Positions 27,512 through 37,255 are shown, counted from the stretch's first letter. The stretch: 64,000 nt of DNA from Anaerolineaceae bacterium (GCA_016124855.1 WGMX01000014.1:186001-250000); one strand, 5' to 3'. Numbers and translations are program-made. Notes: generated by a model not told the origin, from the letters alone.

Positions 27512-29746
27512 ATGCCAGCAAACCGTGAACTTTACGAACGTGCGATGAGTATGGGTTACAATGCCGCTTGGGACAAGGATTGGTCTCAGGCAATTGCGGC
27601 TTATGGGCAGGCCATTCAGGAGTTTCCTGATGACCATGAAGCACATATCAATTTAGGATTGGCATTATTAGAAGTTGGGCGTTTGGACGATGCGCTGCGG
27701 GTATATACCCGTGCACATCAAATTAATCCAAATGATCCAATCCCGCTGGAAAAAAGTGCTGATGTACTTGAGAAAGTTGGGCGGCTAAAAGAAGCAGCAC
27801 AACAATATATTAACGTTGCTGAAATTTATTTAGGACAGCGTGACCTAGATAAAGCGATATTCAATTGGCAGCAGGCAACACGATTAACTCCGGGCATGGT
27901 CTCAATCCATGCCAAGCTGGCACAGGCTTATGAGCGATTAGGACAAAAAGCCAAATCGATCCGAGAATATTTAGTGTTGGCACAGAACTTCCAGCGACTA
28001 GGCGAAAATGACAAGGCGATGCGAGCCGCACAACGGGCGCTCAAACTTGACACTAAAAATATAACCATATTGAATGCGCTGCGGGCGTTAGAAAGTGGCT
28101 CGGACATCAGTTTGCCTGCTGCTGAAAAAGAAACTGGAGGCTCAAATAATAGGGCCGATTCTGCTAGCAGTACAACTAAAATTCAGCCAGTAGCAGACGC
28201 AGATCCATTGGGACCAATGGGCGAAACGATGACATATGCCATGGCAATGCTGGCGACCTTTGTCATGGAAGGCGGAGCATTAGATGCGTCCGGTGCTGAC
28301 GCATTGCAGGCATTGGAGTTGCAGCGACAAGGGGTTAATGACCAAGCAATACAAGCGTATCAACGTGCTGAAACTCGGCTAAATCACCCTGCGCTCAAGA
28401 TGAACCTCGGCGGGCTGCTAGTCTTATCGGATCGAAATGATGAGGCGATTAAACATTTAGGGGAAGCAGCAATGCATCCGCAGCTTGCGCCGGGTGCGTT
28501 TCATGGACTGGGTAAAGCTTATCTGGCGCTAAATAAGCACAAACAAGCTATTAATTACCTACTGCAAGCGGCACAGGCTGTTGACTCGGCACATGCTATG
28601 TCTAGCGAAACCGACATGCAGATTGCCGATTCTTATGAACACTTACTAGAAGTGTTGCAAAACCGTCCCGTTGAAACACTCTCGGCTATCAACAAACGTT
28701 TCAACGACTTAATGACGGGTAAGGAATGGAAACAGCGTATCGGCGAAACAAGGCGACAGCTCGAAGACACATTACGCAGCCAAGGTGAACAAGGTGTCGT
28801 TGATATTCTAATTGCTAACCGCAGCAATGAACTTACTGAAGCGGTATCGCGCATTGACCGTTATACTCGGCAAGGATTGTATACACTGGCAATGGATGAG
28901 GCTCATCGCGCGGTAGAATTTTCGGCATTTTACCTGCCCGTTCACGTCCGAATGGCAGAGATTATGATGAAAGAAGGACGTGTTCGACAAGCGATTAATA
29001 AATATAATGTGATTGCTAAGACCTATCTTGTGCGCGGTGAAAATGACCGTGCTGCTTCGATTTTAAGTGAAGTCCTCGAAATGGCTCCCTTAGATATTTC
29101 GGTGCGAGAAAGCCTCATTGAACTGCTGGAAAGTGAACAGCGCTGGGACGAAGCGCTTGACCAATATGTTGATCTAGCAGACACACATCACCAATTAGGT
29201 AACTTTGATATGTCCCGCGATATATTTGGTGCAGCGGAGCGACTAGCTAACCGTGTCGGTGCAGCGCCGGATAAGATTGTGCGGATTAAACACCGCGTTG
29301 CCGATATTGACCAAATGCGTTTGGATATTCGCAAGGCGCAGAAAACTTACGACGAAATTATCCAGCTTGTTCCTGACGACGAACGTGCGCACCGGATGCT
29401 AGTTGATTTACACTACAGGCAAGGTAGCCCAACCGAAGCCATTAAGAAGTTGGATGCTCTGCTACGTATTTACGCAAAAAATAAGCAGCCCAACCGGATA
29501 ACACAATTACTAGAAGAATTAGTGACAACGTATCCGAATGATACGGGTTTGCGTTCACGGCTAGCGGCAATTTACACGCAGCTTAAACGCAAAAATGATG
29601 CCATTCGGCAATTGGATGCTCTGGGAGAGCTACAACTTGAGGCCGGCGCGCATCAAGATGCGACAAATACTATACGCCAGATTATTGCTTTAAATCCTGA
29701 TGGAATTGAGGATTATCGCAAACTGTTAATGCAATTAGGTGGTTAA
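27512..29746 (+). CDS. tetratricopeptide-repeat protein
   Basis: 744 residues made almost wholly of TPR helices, for example AIAAYGQAIQEFPDDHEAHI, then LDDALRVYTRAHQINPND and LDKAIFNWQQATRLTPGM, with further arrays at about 265-380 and 430-740. There is no signal peptide or membrane segment. A low-complexity linker sits near 205-225. TPR arrays are protein-interaction scaffolds. It is followed after three bases by cdaA and then cdaR, so it may be expressed with the c-di-AMP synthase; a functional link is inference only. Confidence 0.85.
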   Translation: MPANRELYERAMSMGYNAAWDKDWSQAIAAYGQAIQEFPDDHEAHINLGLALLEVGRLDDALRVYTRAHQINPNDPIPLEKSADVLEKVGRLKEAAQQYINVAEIYLGQRDLDKAIFNWQQATRLTPGMVSIHAKLAQAYERLGQKAKSIREYLVLAQNFQRLGENDKAMRAAQRALKLDTKNITILNALRALESGSDISLPAAEKETGGSNNRADSASSTTKIQPVADADPLGPMGETMTYAMAMLATFVMEGGALDASGADALQALELQRQGVNDQAIQAYQRAETRLNHPALKMNLGGLLVLSDRNDEAIKHLGEAAMHPQLAPGAFHGLGKAYLALNKHKQAINYLLQAAQAVDSAHAMSSETDMQIADSYEHLLEVLQNRPVETLSAINKRFNDLMTGKEWKQRIGETRRQLEDTLRSQGEQGVVDILIANRSNELTEAVSRIDRYTRQGLYTLAMDEAHRAVEFSAFYLPVHVRMAEIMMKEGRVRQAINKYNVIAKTYLVRGENDRAASILSEVLEMAPLDISVRESLIELLESEQRWDEALDQYVDLADTHHQLGNFDMSRDIFGAAERLANRVGAAPDKIVRIKHRVADIDQMRLDIRKAQKTYDEIIQLVPDDERAHRMLVDLHYRQGSPTEAIKKLDALLRIYAKNKQPNRITQLLEELVTTYPNDTGLRSRLAAIYTQLKRKNDAIRQLDALGELQLEAGAHQDATNTIRQIIALNPDGIEDYRKLLMQLGG

Positions 29747-29749
29747 GGC

Positions 29750-30613
29750 GTGGAACTGTTTTGGGCGCTCGATAATTTAACATGGAAAGCTCTGCTTGAC
29801 ATATTTTTAGTGGGGTTGGTTTTTTTCGGCGCAAGTTTTTTCTTTCGTGGAACCCAAGCAATTGCCCTACTCCGAGGTTTATTACTGCTGCTTATCAGTT
29901 TGCTAGTAGTTTCCAGCGTACTAGACTTGCAAGCGCTGCGTTGGCTCACCCAAAACTTACTGGTTGTCATGGGTCTGGCTATTCCTGTGATTTTTCAGCC
30001 GGAGTTGAGACGGGCATTAGAACGTTTAGGGCGTGCAGGGACTTTACTCAATAGACAAGCGCCGGAAACTGTTCGCGCGCGGGTCATAGAAGAAATAAGC
30101 ATTGCTGCTGAAAAGCTGTCGGAACGTCGCCATGGTGCGCTAATTGTTTTGCAGCGGCAAAGTAGTCTTGAAGAATATATCAAAACTGGCATCAGTTTAA
30201 ACAGTGACGTAACATCCCAACTGCTGCTGACAGTGTTCTGGCCGAAAACTGAATTGCACGATGGAGCAGCCATAATTGACGAAAATGCGCGAATGGCTTC
30301 TGCCGCATCGGTGCTCCCTCTGACCGCAAGCCGCAACCTACCTGACCCAAAACTTGGAACCCGACACCGCGCTGCGCTGGGCATCAGCGAAGTTAGTGAT
30401 GCCATTTGTGTGGTTGTATCCGAGGAAACTGGTCGCATTTCTATTACAAATGCTGGACGAATGATTGCAAAATTAGATGGCAAACGGCTGCGGACCATAC
30501 TGGGCGCTTTTTATGGGGACAATCGTGACAAATCTTCTAATACCCTCTCTCAACTCATCGAACGTGGACAGGAATTGGTAGCTGCCCTCACAACTCGACG
30601 GAACCAAGTGTAA
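29750..30613 (+). CDS. cdaA: membrane diadenylate cyclase
   Basis: 287 residues with a GTG start at 29750. Three hydrophobic N-terminal helices (about 12-30, 38-58, 62-80) precede the DisA_N cyclase domain. Its two signature motifs are present: DGAAIIDENARMASAAS (DGA) and GTRHRAALGISE (RHR). The enzyme makes cyclic di-AMP from two ATP, a signal for potassium, osmolyte and wall homeostasis. The gene overlaps the following cdaR by one base, the usual arrangement in which the YbbR-domain protein modulates the cyclase. GlmM, the common third partner, is not visible here. Confidence 0.95.
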   Translation: MELFWALDNLTWKALLDIFLVGLVFFGASFFFRGTQAIALLRGLLLLLISLLVVSSVLDLQALRWLTQNLLVVMGLAIPVIFQPELRRALERLGRAGTLLNRQAPETVRARVIEEISIAAEKLSERRHGALIVLQRQSSLEEYIKTGISLNSDVTSQLLLTVFWPKTELHDGAAIIDENARMASAASVLPLTASRNLPDPKLGTRHRAALGISEVSDAICVVVSEETGRISITNAGRMIAKLDGKRLRTILGAFYGDNRDKSSNTLSQLIERGQELVAALTTRRNQV

Positions 30614-31905
30614 TGCAAGGGACAGCAAACAATAATCGCAAATTGATCGTGAATAATGTAGTCTGGTTCGTCGGGTCCATGACGCTAGCATTTTTTATTT
30701 GGATGATTGCAACACTGCAATCGGATCCGATTCAACAGCAACGTTTTCGAGAACGCGTGCCCGTCCATATGAGCGCGGATACAGGGCTGCTCATTACATA
30801 TCCTGCAACGGCAAATCGGCAGGCAAGTGTCGTTATTCGCGCACCCAGCTCGGTTCTTGACCTCCTAACAAGCGATGAAATTGTTGTCAGCGCTGATCTC
30901 AGCGGTTTGACAGCAGGAGATCACACAGTTGAACTGAAAGCCAATTTAGCACGACAGCAAACTACAGTAGTCGACATTTCACCGCATCAAATGCGTGTTG
31001 TACTTGAAGAAGCAGCGCAGCGACAGGTTCCGTTAAGGGCGTTAGTAACCGGGGAGCCTCCAGCAGGATATTCACGAGGAGAACCCGTTTTTAATGTCAA
31101 CCTCAATCAAGTATTAGCCAGTGGCGCGTCCACCAAGGTTAATGGGGTGGTTGCAGCACAAGTTGAGCTTGACTTACGACAACAGCGCAATCCACTAGAA
31201 GTCGATTTACGCCTGACGCCTGTGGATGCCGACGGTAATCCGGTAAGTGATGTAACCCTTGATCCACAGGTTGTTCGCGTAAATGTCAATATTCGACGCC
31301 GCGAGGATGTACGCGAAGTTAGTGTACGCCCTAATGTTCAAGGAACACTCCCGGATGGTTATGTGCTTAACACATTGAGTTATGCTCCACAAACAGTGTT
31401 AGTTAGCGGCGCGCCACGTCTGCTTGCTGCACTCGAAGATACCCTTTCGACGCAGGCCATTGACTTAAGTAACCATACTACCAATTTTGAAGTATCCGTA
31501 CCGGTGATTCTTCCTAATCCTGATTTATTACTTTTGTCGGGGCAAAATATCACGGTATCTATCGAGATTAAGCCTGTTACAACAAGCCGACAATTTGATG
31601 ATATTCCAGTTAAAATATTGGGTATCGACAGCACCAGCAACTTCGCCGTCAAGATTGCGCCTAACACAGTTTCCGTGTTGGTCAATGGACCGCAAGAAGC
31701 AATTAATCAACTCACGAACGACGATGTAAAAGTGGTAGTCGATTTAAACGGTCTTGCACCGGGTAATTACACGCTCCCTTTAAATGTATCTGTGGGACAA
31801 GGTCAAATCCCGAATGAGGGGGTGTCTGTACTTCCGGGAGAGGTCGACATACAGATTATTGATAGCACAGTCCCAACCCCAGAAGAGACTGCTACGCTGC
31901 CTTAA
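30613..31905 (+). CDS. cdaR: YbbR-domain regulator of CdaA
   Basis: 430 residues. One N-terminal membrane helix (about 16-36, NNVVWFVGSMTLAFFIWMIA) is followed by about four YbbR-like beta domains facing outside. Repeated features include VVIRAPSSVLDLLTSDEIVV, then VLVSGAPRLLAALEDTLSTQ and VSVLVNGPQEAINQLTNDDV. The C terminus is a short Thr/Pro/Glu tail. CdaR proteins bind and tune the membrane diadenylate cyclase. The ATG overlaps the TAA of cdaA, indicating coupled translation. Confidence 0.9.
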   Translation: MQGTANNNRKLIVNNVVWFVGSMTLAFFIWMIATLQSDPIQQQRFRERVPVHMSADTGLLITYPATANRQASVVIRAPSSVLDLLTSDEIVVSADLSGLTAGDHTVELKANLARQQTTVVDISPHQMRVVLEEAAQRQVPLRALVTGEPPAGYSRGEPVFNVNLNQVLASGASTKVNGVVAAQVELDLRQQRNPLEVDLRLTPVDADGNPVSDVTLDPQVVRVNVNIRRREDVREVSVRPNVQGTLPDGYVLNTLSYAPQTVLVSGAPRLLAALEDTLSTQAIDLSNHTTNFEVSVPVILPNPDLLLLSGQNITVSIEIKPVTTSRQFDDIPVKILGIDSTSNFAVKIAPNTVSVLVNGPQEAINQLTNDDVKVVVDLNGLAPGNYTLPLNVSVGQGQIPNEGVSVLPGEVDIQIIDSTVPTPEETATLP

Positions 31906-31940
31906 GTTTGTTGCTCAACCTTCGAATTCTCGTAACCATC

Positions 31941-31979
31941 TGCTAGAATAAATTATAGGGTATGTCTGAGGCATACCCT
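31941..31979 (+). promoter_or_regulatory. der promoter (-10) with 5' mRNA hairpin
   Basis: TGC-TAGAAT (extended -10, 31941-31949) has a weak TTCGAA 17 bases upstream. Transcription would begin right at an 8-bp stem AGGGTATG/CATACCCT (31957-31964 with 31972-31979), so the mRNA would carry a 5'-terminal hairpin 30 bases before the der ATG. There is no T run, so this is not a terminator. Confidence 0.5.
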
Positions 31980-32008
31980 GTTCGTATCTGGATGAAAGGC
32001 AATTCAAT

Positions 32009-33415
32009 ATGGCGCGGAGACCTTTGGTCGCGCTGGTGGGCCGCCCTAACGTGGGCAAAAGCACGTTATTTAACAGACTCGTAGGCGAACGGATGGCAGT
32101 TACCGACCCAATTCCGGGAACAACACGTGACCGCATCGTATCCGAGTCTGACTGGAACGGGATGACCTTCAATGTTGTTGACACCGGTGGTATTGAAGTT
32201 TACCAACCAAAAGGAACACGCGACACGGCGCCTTTAGCTGAAGGCAGTATCGACTTTGTTCCGCAAATTAAAGCACAGGCCTTGTTAGCGGTACAAGAAG
32301 CCGATGTGGTGATTTTAGTTGTCGATTCGACGCATGGCATCACTGCGGCGGACGAGGAAATCGCCCAAATATTGCGCAGGAATGAGGGTAAACCTGTATT
32401 CGTAGCTGCGAATAAAGCAGATAATCTTTCGCGCACTGATGATGCGTTTGAGTTTTACGCGCTTGGACTTGGGGAAGTATATGCCATCAGTGCATATCAC
32501 GGACTAGGCGTGGGCGACCTGCTAGACGCGGTCGTTGAGACCTTCAAACAGCTGCCAAACATGGAAGATGACGATGATGACGACATCATGCGAATCGCTA
32601 TTGTTGGCCGGCCCAATGTTGGCAAGAGCAGCCTCCTCAATTTATTGATTGGTGAGGAGCGCGTCATCGTTAGCCCAAAGGCAGGAACGACACGCGACGC
32701 GATTGACACTGAAATTAGTTGGCATGGTGAAACCGTCATACTCATTGATACAGCAGGTATCCGCCGGCGTGGCAAAATCGAGCCGGGTGTGGAAAAGCAC
32801 AGTGTTGTTCGAACCATGCAAGCGCTCGAACGCTCCGACGTTGCATTACTATTAATCGACGCGGTTGAAGGAATTACCGAGCAAGATCAACATATCGCGG
32901 GATATATTAAAGACGCATTTAAGAGTGTGGTGCTGATTGTCAACAAGTGGGACGCTGTTGAAAAAGATGAGCACACTATGAATGTGTTTGCTGATGAGAT
33001 TCGAACCAAGTTCGATTTCTTGTCAGAACCGCCGGTCATATTCATCAGTGCGTTGACAGGTCAACGGGTGCATCAAGTATTAGAAACAGCCAACCGTGTG
33101 TGGCAAGCACGTTTCCAACGCATACAGACGTCAGAATTGAACCGACTCCTGCGGGCTGCGGTACAGAAGCATCCACCACCAACTAAGGGAACCAAACGAC
33201 TTAAATTGCTGTACCTCACTCAGGTCGCGGTCAATCCACCTGTGTTTTTATTCCACGTAAATGATACGCGGCTGGTGCATTTTACCTATAAACGGTTCCT
33301 CGAAAACCAGATACGGGCGGAATTCCCCTTCGAAGGAACGCCAATCCGGTTGAGTTTCCGCCCGCGCGATGGCATGTTAGAAGATACGAAGAAGCCAAGA
33401 CGTATCGGCATGTGA
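32009..33415 (+). CDS. der: ribosome-associated GTPase Der (EngA)
   Basis: 468 residues with two tandem GTPase domains and a KH-like C-terminal domain. Domain 1 has GRPNVGKSTLFNRL (G1), DTGG (G3) and NKAD (G4). Domain 2 (from about 192) has GRPNVGKSSLLNLL, DTAGIRRRG and NKWD. A short acidic linker (EDDDDDD) separates the domains, a common feature. The C-terminal KH domain ends in a basic tail (DTKKPRRIGM). Der assists 50S subunit assembly. The gene stands alone, followed by a long palindrome. Confidence 0.97.
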   Translation: MARRPLVALVGRPNVGKSTLFNRLVGERMAVTDPIPGTTRDRIVSESDWNGMTFNVVDTGGIEVYQPKGTRDTAPLAEGSIDFVPQIKAQALLAVQEADVVILVVDSTHGITAADEEIAQILRRNEGKPVFVAANKADNLSRTDDAFEFYALGLGEVYAISAYHGLGVGDLLDAVVETFKQLPNMEDDDDDDIMRIAIVGRPNVGKSSLLNLLIGEERVIVSPKAGTTRDAIDTEISWHGETVILIDTAGIRRRGKIEPGVEKHSVVRTMQALERSDVALLLIDAVEGITEQDQHIAGYIKDAFKSVVLIVNKWDAVEKDEHTMNVFADEIRTKFDFLSEPPVIFISALTGQRVHQVLETANRVWQARFQRIQTSELNRLLRAAVQKHPPPTKGTKRLKLLYLTQVAVNPPVFLFHVNDTRLVHFTYKRFLENQIRAEFPFEGTPIRLSFRPRDGMLEDTKKPRRIGM

Positions 33416-33446
33416 GCTGAATAAACTTCAAATGTTGATTTCCTTA

Positions 33447-33481
33447 AGTATTGCAGTTTTTGCAGCAAAAACTGCAATACT
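33447..33481. repeat. 35-bp near-perfect palindrome downstream of der
   Basis: Two 17-base arms (AGTATTGCAGTTTTTGC and its exact complement) flank a single A at 33464. It lies 32 bases after the der stop. It would fold into a very stable hairpin; without a downstream T run it is an atypical terminator, although the internal T5 could serve. Confidence 0.75.
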
Positions 33482-33870
33482 TCCGCTGAATTGTCAGGCG
33501 AAAGTCTCACCCGATACCGCGAAATCGTCATTTTTGTGCAGCGGGTGGATCAAGCAATGCCGCCGAAATGGCGCTAATCCGGCGGGATATTCGGCTGTTG
33601 CCACCGCTTCGCAATAGCGTGTTCCGCTGCTGTAACTGCTAACCTTGAGGAAAGCATTGAACAGTAGTTAGCGGCATACGGTTTCTCCCTAAATAACTCT
33701 CTATCACCAGACGCAATTTTAGCACACAAGTTCTTATGTTGTAAAGCGGAATTGGTTTACCTTTACTAACGTTTGACTCGTTTGTATTTGGCCATTGTTC
33801 ATAGTAGGGGCAAATAAACGAGCGCTCTGAATCGTTAAAAAGCGCTCATTTCTTATAAGGAGTAATGAAG
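33482..33870. other. intergenic region with one further hairpin
   Basis: No gene is seen. The only clear structure is GAGCGCT/AGCGCTC at 33820-33826 and 33841-33847 (14-base loop), placed 24 bases beyond the 3' end of the minus-strand cyclase gene and probably its terminator. Confidence 0.5.
33820..33847 (-). terminator. probable terminator of the receiver-GAF-cyclase gene
   Basis: A 7-bp stem GAGCGCT/AGCGCTC with T-rich sequence in the loop and beyond it on the minus strand lies just past the stop codon at 33871. Confidence 0.5.
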
Positions 33871-35463
33871 TTAAGGCTGAACAGAGGTATCGGCGTTTAG
33901 GCCAATCAAATCATAGGCAAAGGCGGGTTTTTTACGACCCCGCATCTTTATTTCACCTAATGGCTGTGCTTGAATCATGCCTGAGAGCCGTTCGACGACA
34001 GCCGATTCGACCCAAATTTTGCCTGCCGGAGCAAGTTCCTGAAGGCGCTTAGCCGTATTAACCACATCACCAATCGCAGTGTAATTGACGGCACGATCCG
34101 TTCCAATAAAACCAACGACTGCTTCCCCGACATTTACGCCGATGCTGTATGAAAGATCATCCCCACGACGGGCGCGCATTTCTTCGCCAGCTTTCATCAG
34201 GGCGATAGCCGCATCAGCAGCCCGGTGAATGTGGTCATACTGCTCATTTGGCGCATTAAAAATCGCCATAAGACCATCACCAAAGAACTTATCGAGCGTG
34301 CCGTTCCAAGCGAGAATAATTTCAGCGGCCAGACTAAGATAATCATTCAACATTTCGATTACTTTTTCGGGCGGGGAATTTTCACTCCACGAAGTGTAGC
34401 CGCGAATATCAGCGAATAATACGCTGATCTCTTGCCGTGTACCGCCTAACTTCAAATTCTCGGGATTGGATAAGACACGATCAACCACAGAGGGCGGCAC
34501 AAAGCGTTCGAATGTGCCTCTCAACTCATCATGTTCACGGTCTTTAGTTTCACGAAGTGCCGCAAAGTTACGGGCATTTTCGATAGCTATTGCGGCGTAG
34601 TCGGTAAGCGTACTGAGTAAGGCAGCGTCATGCTTAGTAAAAATGTGTGACTCAGGGGTGATATTGGTTACACCCAAAACACCCATCACCTGATTGCGTA
34701 ATGTCATAGGGGCATAAGCCATAGCGTAGGGTTTTTGAGGATGTTGGGCCAACTGTTCGGGGCCGAGCAAGATTGGTTTACCCTGTTTGACAACTTGTAC
34801 AGCTACCGGATCTATTGGCTCGAAATCCGCAGGACGTGCACGTCCCGTATTGTGGCGTTTATGTGCCCGACACATTAAGCGCTCGCCCTCCAGCAAATAA
34901 ATGTAGCTTTCCTCGGCCTGCGCAATATGTGAGGCGGCATCCACAATACGAGGAAGCAATTCATTCATGTTGGTGAGTTCCGTCACGCTTTTGCCGACGG
35001 TATAGAGAACGTCGAGTTCCTTCAAACGTACCTGTAAGTCGCGATTGGCTTGGAGAAGGCGTTCTGTCAGCGCCTCCTTTTCTTTTCTGAGACGCACTTC
35101 GGTCAGGCTGCGCTCGATTGCAGCAGTCATTTCTTCAACTGTATAAGGTTTTTTAACGTAATCGCGCACGCCCAAGCGATAAACCTCAATCGCGATTTCT
35201 TCAGAACCATGAAATGTCATCAAAATGACCGGGATTCCTGCTTCAGCCGCAGACAAATGTTCAAGCACTTCGATGCCATTCATTCGGGGCATTTGCAAGT
35301 CAAGAAGTATTAGATCAGGACGCTCTTGAAGCGCTATTTGCAGACCTTCTTGACCATCACGCGCAATTAAGGGAACATATCCGTTTGGTTGAATAACGTA
35401 TTCAACGATAAAATCGCGATTCTCGCGACCATCATCAACAATGAGAATGCTTTCACCTGCCAA
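33871..35463 (-). CDS. response regulator with GAF and class III adenylate/guanylate cyclase domains
   Basis: 530 residues. The receiver (about 5-125) has DD at 10-11, phosphoacceptor Asp55 in LILLDLQMPRMNG and Lys in YVKKPYTVEE. A coiled coil leads to a GAF domain (about 165-310, ESYIYLLEGERLMCRAHKRH). The class III cyclase domain (about 340-525) carries the two metal Asp motifs, VLFADIRGYTSW and KFFGDGLMAIFNAP. The substrate-selecting residues were not resolved, so cAMP is assumed from the family. It is divergent from the signal peptidase/BMC cluster by 262 bases and resembles the cyclase inside that cluster, so it may be a paralogue acting on the same output. Confidence 0.9.
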   Translation of the reverse strand: MAGESILIVDDGRENRDFIVEYVIQPNGYVPLIARDGQEGLQIALQERPDLILLDLQMPRMNGIEVLEHLSAAEAGIPVILMTFHGSEEIAIEVYRLGVRDYVKKPYTVEEMTAAIERSLTEVRLRKEKEALTERLLQANRDLQVRLKELDVLYTVGKSVTELTNMNELLPRIVDAASHIAQAEESYIYLLEGERLMCRAHKRHNTGRARPADFEPIDPVAVQVVKQGKPILLGPEQLAQHPQKPYAMAYAPMTLRNQVMGVLGVTNITPESHIFTKHDAALLSTLTDYAAIAIENARNFAALRETKDREHDELRGTFERFVPPSVVDRVLSNPENLKLGGTRQEISVLFADIRGYTSWSENSPPEKVIEMLNDYLSLAAEIILAWNGTLDKFFGDGLMAIFNAPNEQYDHIHRAADAAIALMKAGEEMRARRGDDLSYSIGVNVGEAVVGFIGTDRAVNYTAIGDVVNTAKRLQELAPAGKIWVESAVVERLSGMIQAQPLGEIKMRGRKKPAFAYDLIGLNADTSVQP

Positions 35464-35725
35464 AATATGCCTCGCGATCCCTATCCATTATTCTAGACAG
35501 ACAGAATATTCTACACACAGTATAGTACATACGACGAATTTCTACACTTAAGTACCAATAAAGGAAGTAAAGGATTAGAGAAGTGGTGCAGGATTGTCAG
35601 CCTAGGTGACACAGGATTATAATTGCAACTTAGCAAACAAAAGGGATGAGGTATCATCAATTTCACGATACTCTAACTTTTGGTGACGACTTATTTTGGC
35701 ATACACATAAATCGAGAACATTACA

Positions 35726-36346
35726 TTGGAAACTGTACCCAATTCAACTGCGCCAATCGAAGCACCTCTTTCAGTGACCAGACCTACCCTACACCAACGC
35801 GGATATGGACGCGAAATCCTTGAGACAATTATTTTAATTGCGGCTATCTATGCGCTGGTTAATCTGGCTACGGTGCGGTTTATCGTCGAAGGTCCTAGTA
35901 TGGAACCAACCTTTCATACCGGACAGGTACTGATGATTAGCCGTGTCAATTATTTATTCAGCACACCCCAGCGTGGACAAATTATCGTGTTTAATGCGCC
36001 CGGCAACCCACCCGATGAACCACCTTACATTAAGCGCGTAATAGGACTTCCGGGTGAAACCGTTGAAATTCGTGATACGAAAGTGTATATCAACGGCAAA
36101 GAATTGAATGAACCTTATATTAACGAGCCTTGCGAAGCAGGTCGCTGCCCTAACCGCACATGGCAACTCGGAAATGATGAGTATTTCTTTATGGGCGACA
36201 ACCGTAACCACAGCAGCGATTCGCGAGCCTTTGGTGTTGTAAAGCTAGAACGTGTGATCGGGGAAGCATTAGTGCGGTATTGGCCTCCACAAGTTTGGGG
36301 AATCGTGGGAACAACGCGCTATCCCGATAACCCATTCGTCCAGTAA
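35726..36346 (+). CDS. lepB: signal peptidase I (first of two tandem copies)
   Basis: 206 residues with a TTG start at 35726. One N-terminal membrane helix (about 30-50) precedes the S26 catalytic domain. The Ser nucleophile is Ser58 in VEGPSMEPTF and the general base is Lys103 in YIKRVIGLPGE; the late GDNRNHSSDSR box is complete. It cleaves signal peptides on the outer membrane face. It has a cysteine pair (CEAGRC) shared with the next copy. The stop overlaps the start of the second signal peptidase by one base. A longer N-terminal tail (Pro/Thr-rich) than usual precedes the helix. Confidence 0.93.
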   Translation: METVPNSTAPIEAPLSVTRPTLHQRGYGREILETIILIAAIYALVNLATVRFIVEGPSMEPTFHTGQVLMISRVNYLFSTPQRGQIIVFNAPGNPPDEPPYIKRVIGLPGETVEIRDTKVYINGKELNEPYINEPCEAGRCPNRTWQLGNDEYFFMGDNRNHSSDSRAFGVVKLERVIGEALVRYWPPQVWGIVGTTRYPDNPFVQ

Positions 36347-36945
36347 TGACCCGAGTTACAGACGGGAGAGCTTTTCCGCGCCCTGTGTTACGGCGGAAAC
36401 ACCGATTACGAGAACTGCTTAATTTGCTGTTCTTTCTGGTGGCCGTCTACGCATTGTTAGAAATGGCCGCCCCACGTTCGGTCGTCCTATCAATTAGTAT
36501 GCAACCCAACTTGATTGAAGGGCAGCGTCTACTTATCAGCCGCGTCAGTTATATGTTCAGCAAGCCCCAGCGCGGCGAAATTGTTGTGTTTGAGCCCAAC
36601 GGTTATGCCCCGGATGAAGACCGACTCATTAAGCGTCTGATCGGCCTACCCGGTGAAAAGATTGAATTTCGCCATCAATCCGTTTATATTAACGGGAAAC
36701 AAATTAGCGAACCCTATCTAAACGAACCCTGCGATCAAGCATATTGCCCGGACAAAAGTTGGACTCTGGGTAATGATGAATATTTCTTTATGGGCGACAA
36801 TCGCAATCACAGTCGCGATTCGCGAGCCTTTGGAGCGATCAAGCGTAAGCAAATTGTTGGACGAGCTATCATACGGTGGTGGCCTCCTGCGAAGTGGGGG
36901 ATTTTATCGTATAATTATGGTGAGACGGGCGCTTCATCACCTTGA
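36346..36945 (+). CDS. signal peptidase I (second tandem copy)
   Basis: 199 residues, clearly a duplicate of the preceding gene: FSKPQRGEIVVF, the Cys pair and GDNRNHSRDSRAFG are near-identical. The catalytic pair is Ser51 in SISMQPNL and Lys96 in LIKRLIGLPGE. The S-M box is preceded by VVLSI rather than VEGP, which may shift substrate choice. The ATG overlaps the upstream TAA. It is followed after 22 bases by the zinc-ribbon gene that leads into the microcompartment genes, so the signal peptidases may share a transcript with them. Confidence 0.93.
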   Translation: MTRVTDGRAFPRPVLRRKHRLRELLNLLFFLVAVYALLEMAAPRSVVLSISMQPNLIEGQRLLISRVSYMFSKPQRGEIVVFEPNGYAPDEDRLIKRLIGLPGEKIEFRHQSVYINGKQISEPYLNEPCDQAYCPDKSWTLGNDEYFFMGDNRNHSRDSRAFGAIKRKQIVGRAIIRWWPPAKWGILSYNYGETGASSP

Positions 36946-36967
36946 GTTTTACCCGAAAAGAGCGATC

Positions 36968-37255
36968 ATGACAGACACATCAGCCTTCCCCTGCCCGAAC
37001 TGCCAAATTGGACTTTGCCAACCTAAACGTACCACCTATCTAACCATCTATAACAATATGCTGGTGAGTGTTCCGAACACGGCGGTATGGCAGTGCGACA
37101 TTTGCCAGTATCAAGAATTCGAACATCAAACCATTTTGCGTTTAGAAACGCTGCTAGGGATACAGGACTCGCCACTAGAGTCGCTGCGGAACACGCCCAA
37201 AATTACTTCGCTCGAAACACCAGAATCCACAACTGCCCGGAGGGTTAAACCGTGA
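36968..37255 (+). CDS. small zinc-ribbon protein leading the BMC cluster
   Basis: 95 residues from the ATG at 36968; an upstream start in the same frame would overlap the signal peptidase gene. Two CxxC pairs (CPNCQIGLC near residue 8 and [10 protein letters not shown] near residue 44) form a zinc ribbon of the YgiT/MqsA-like N-terminal kind, followed by a helix and a Thr/Pro-rich tail. There is no HTH domain, so it is not a full MqsA antitoxin. Its stop overlaps the GTG start of the BMC-T gene (GTGA), so it is translationally coupled to a shell protein. Its role in the compartment is unknown. Confidence 0.65.
   Translation: MTDTSAFPCPNCQIGLCQPKRTTYLTIYNNMLVSVPNTAVWQCDICQYQEFEHQTILRLETLLGIQDSPLESLRNTPKITSLETPESTTARRVKP

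Noticed and set aside
31957..31979. Terminator or riboswitch before der
   Set aside because: Short stem without a T run, too small for a riboswitch; more likely a 5' mRNA hairpin.
36968..37255. MqsA-type antitoxin
   Set aside because: Has a zinc ribbon but no HTH domain, and no toxin gene is next to it; a shell gene follows instead.
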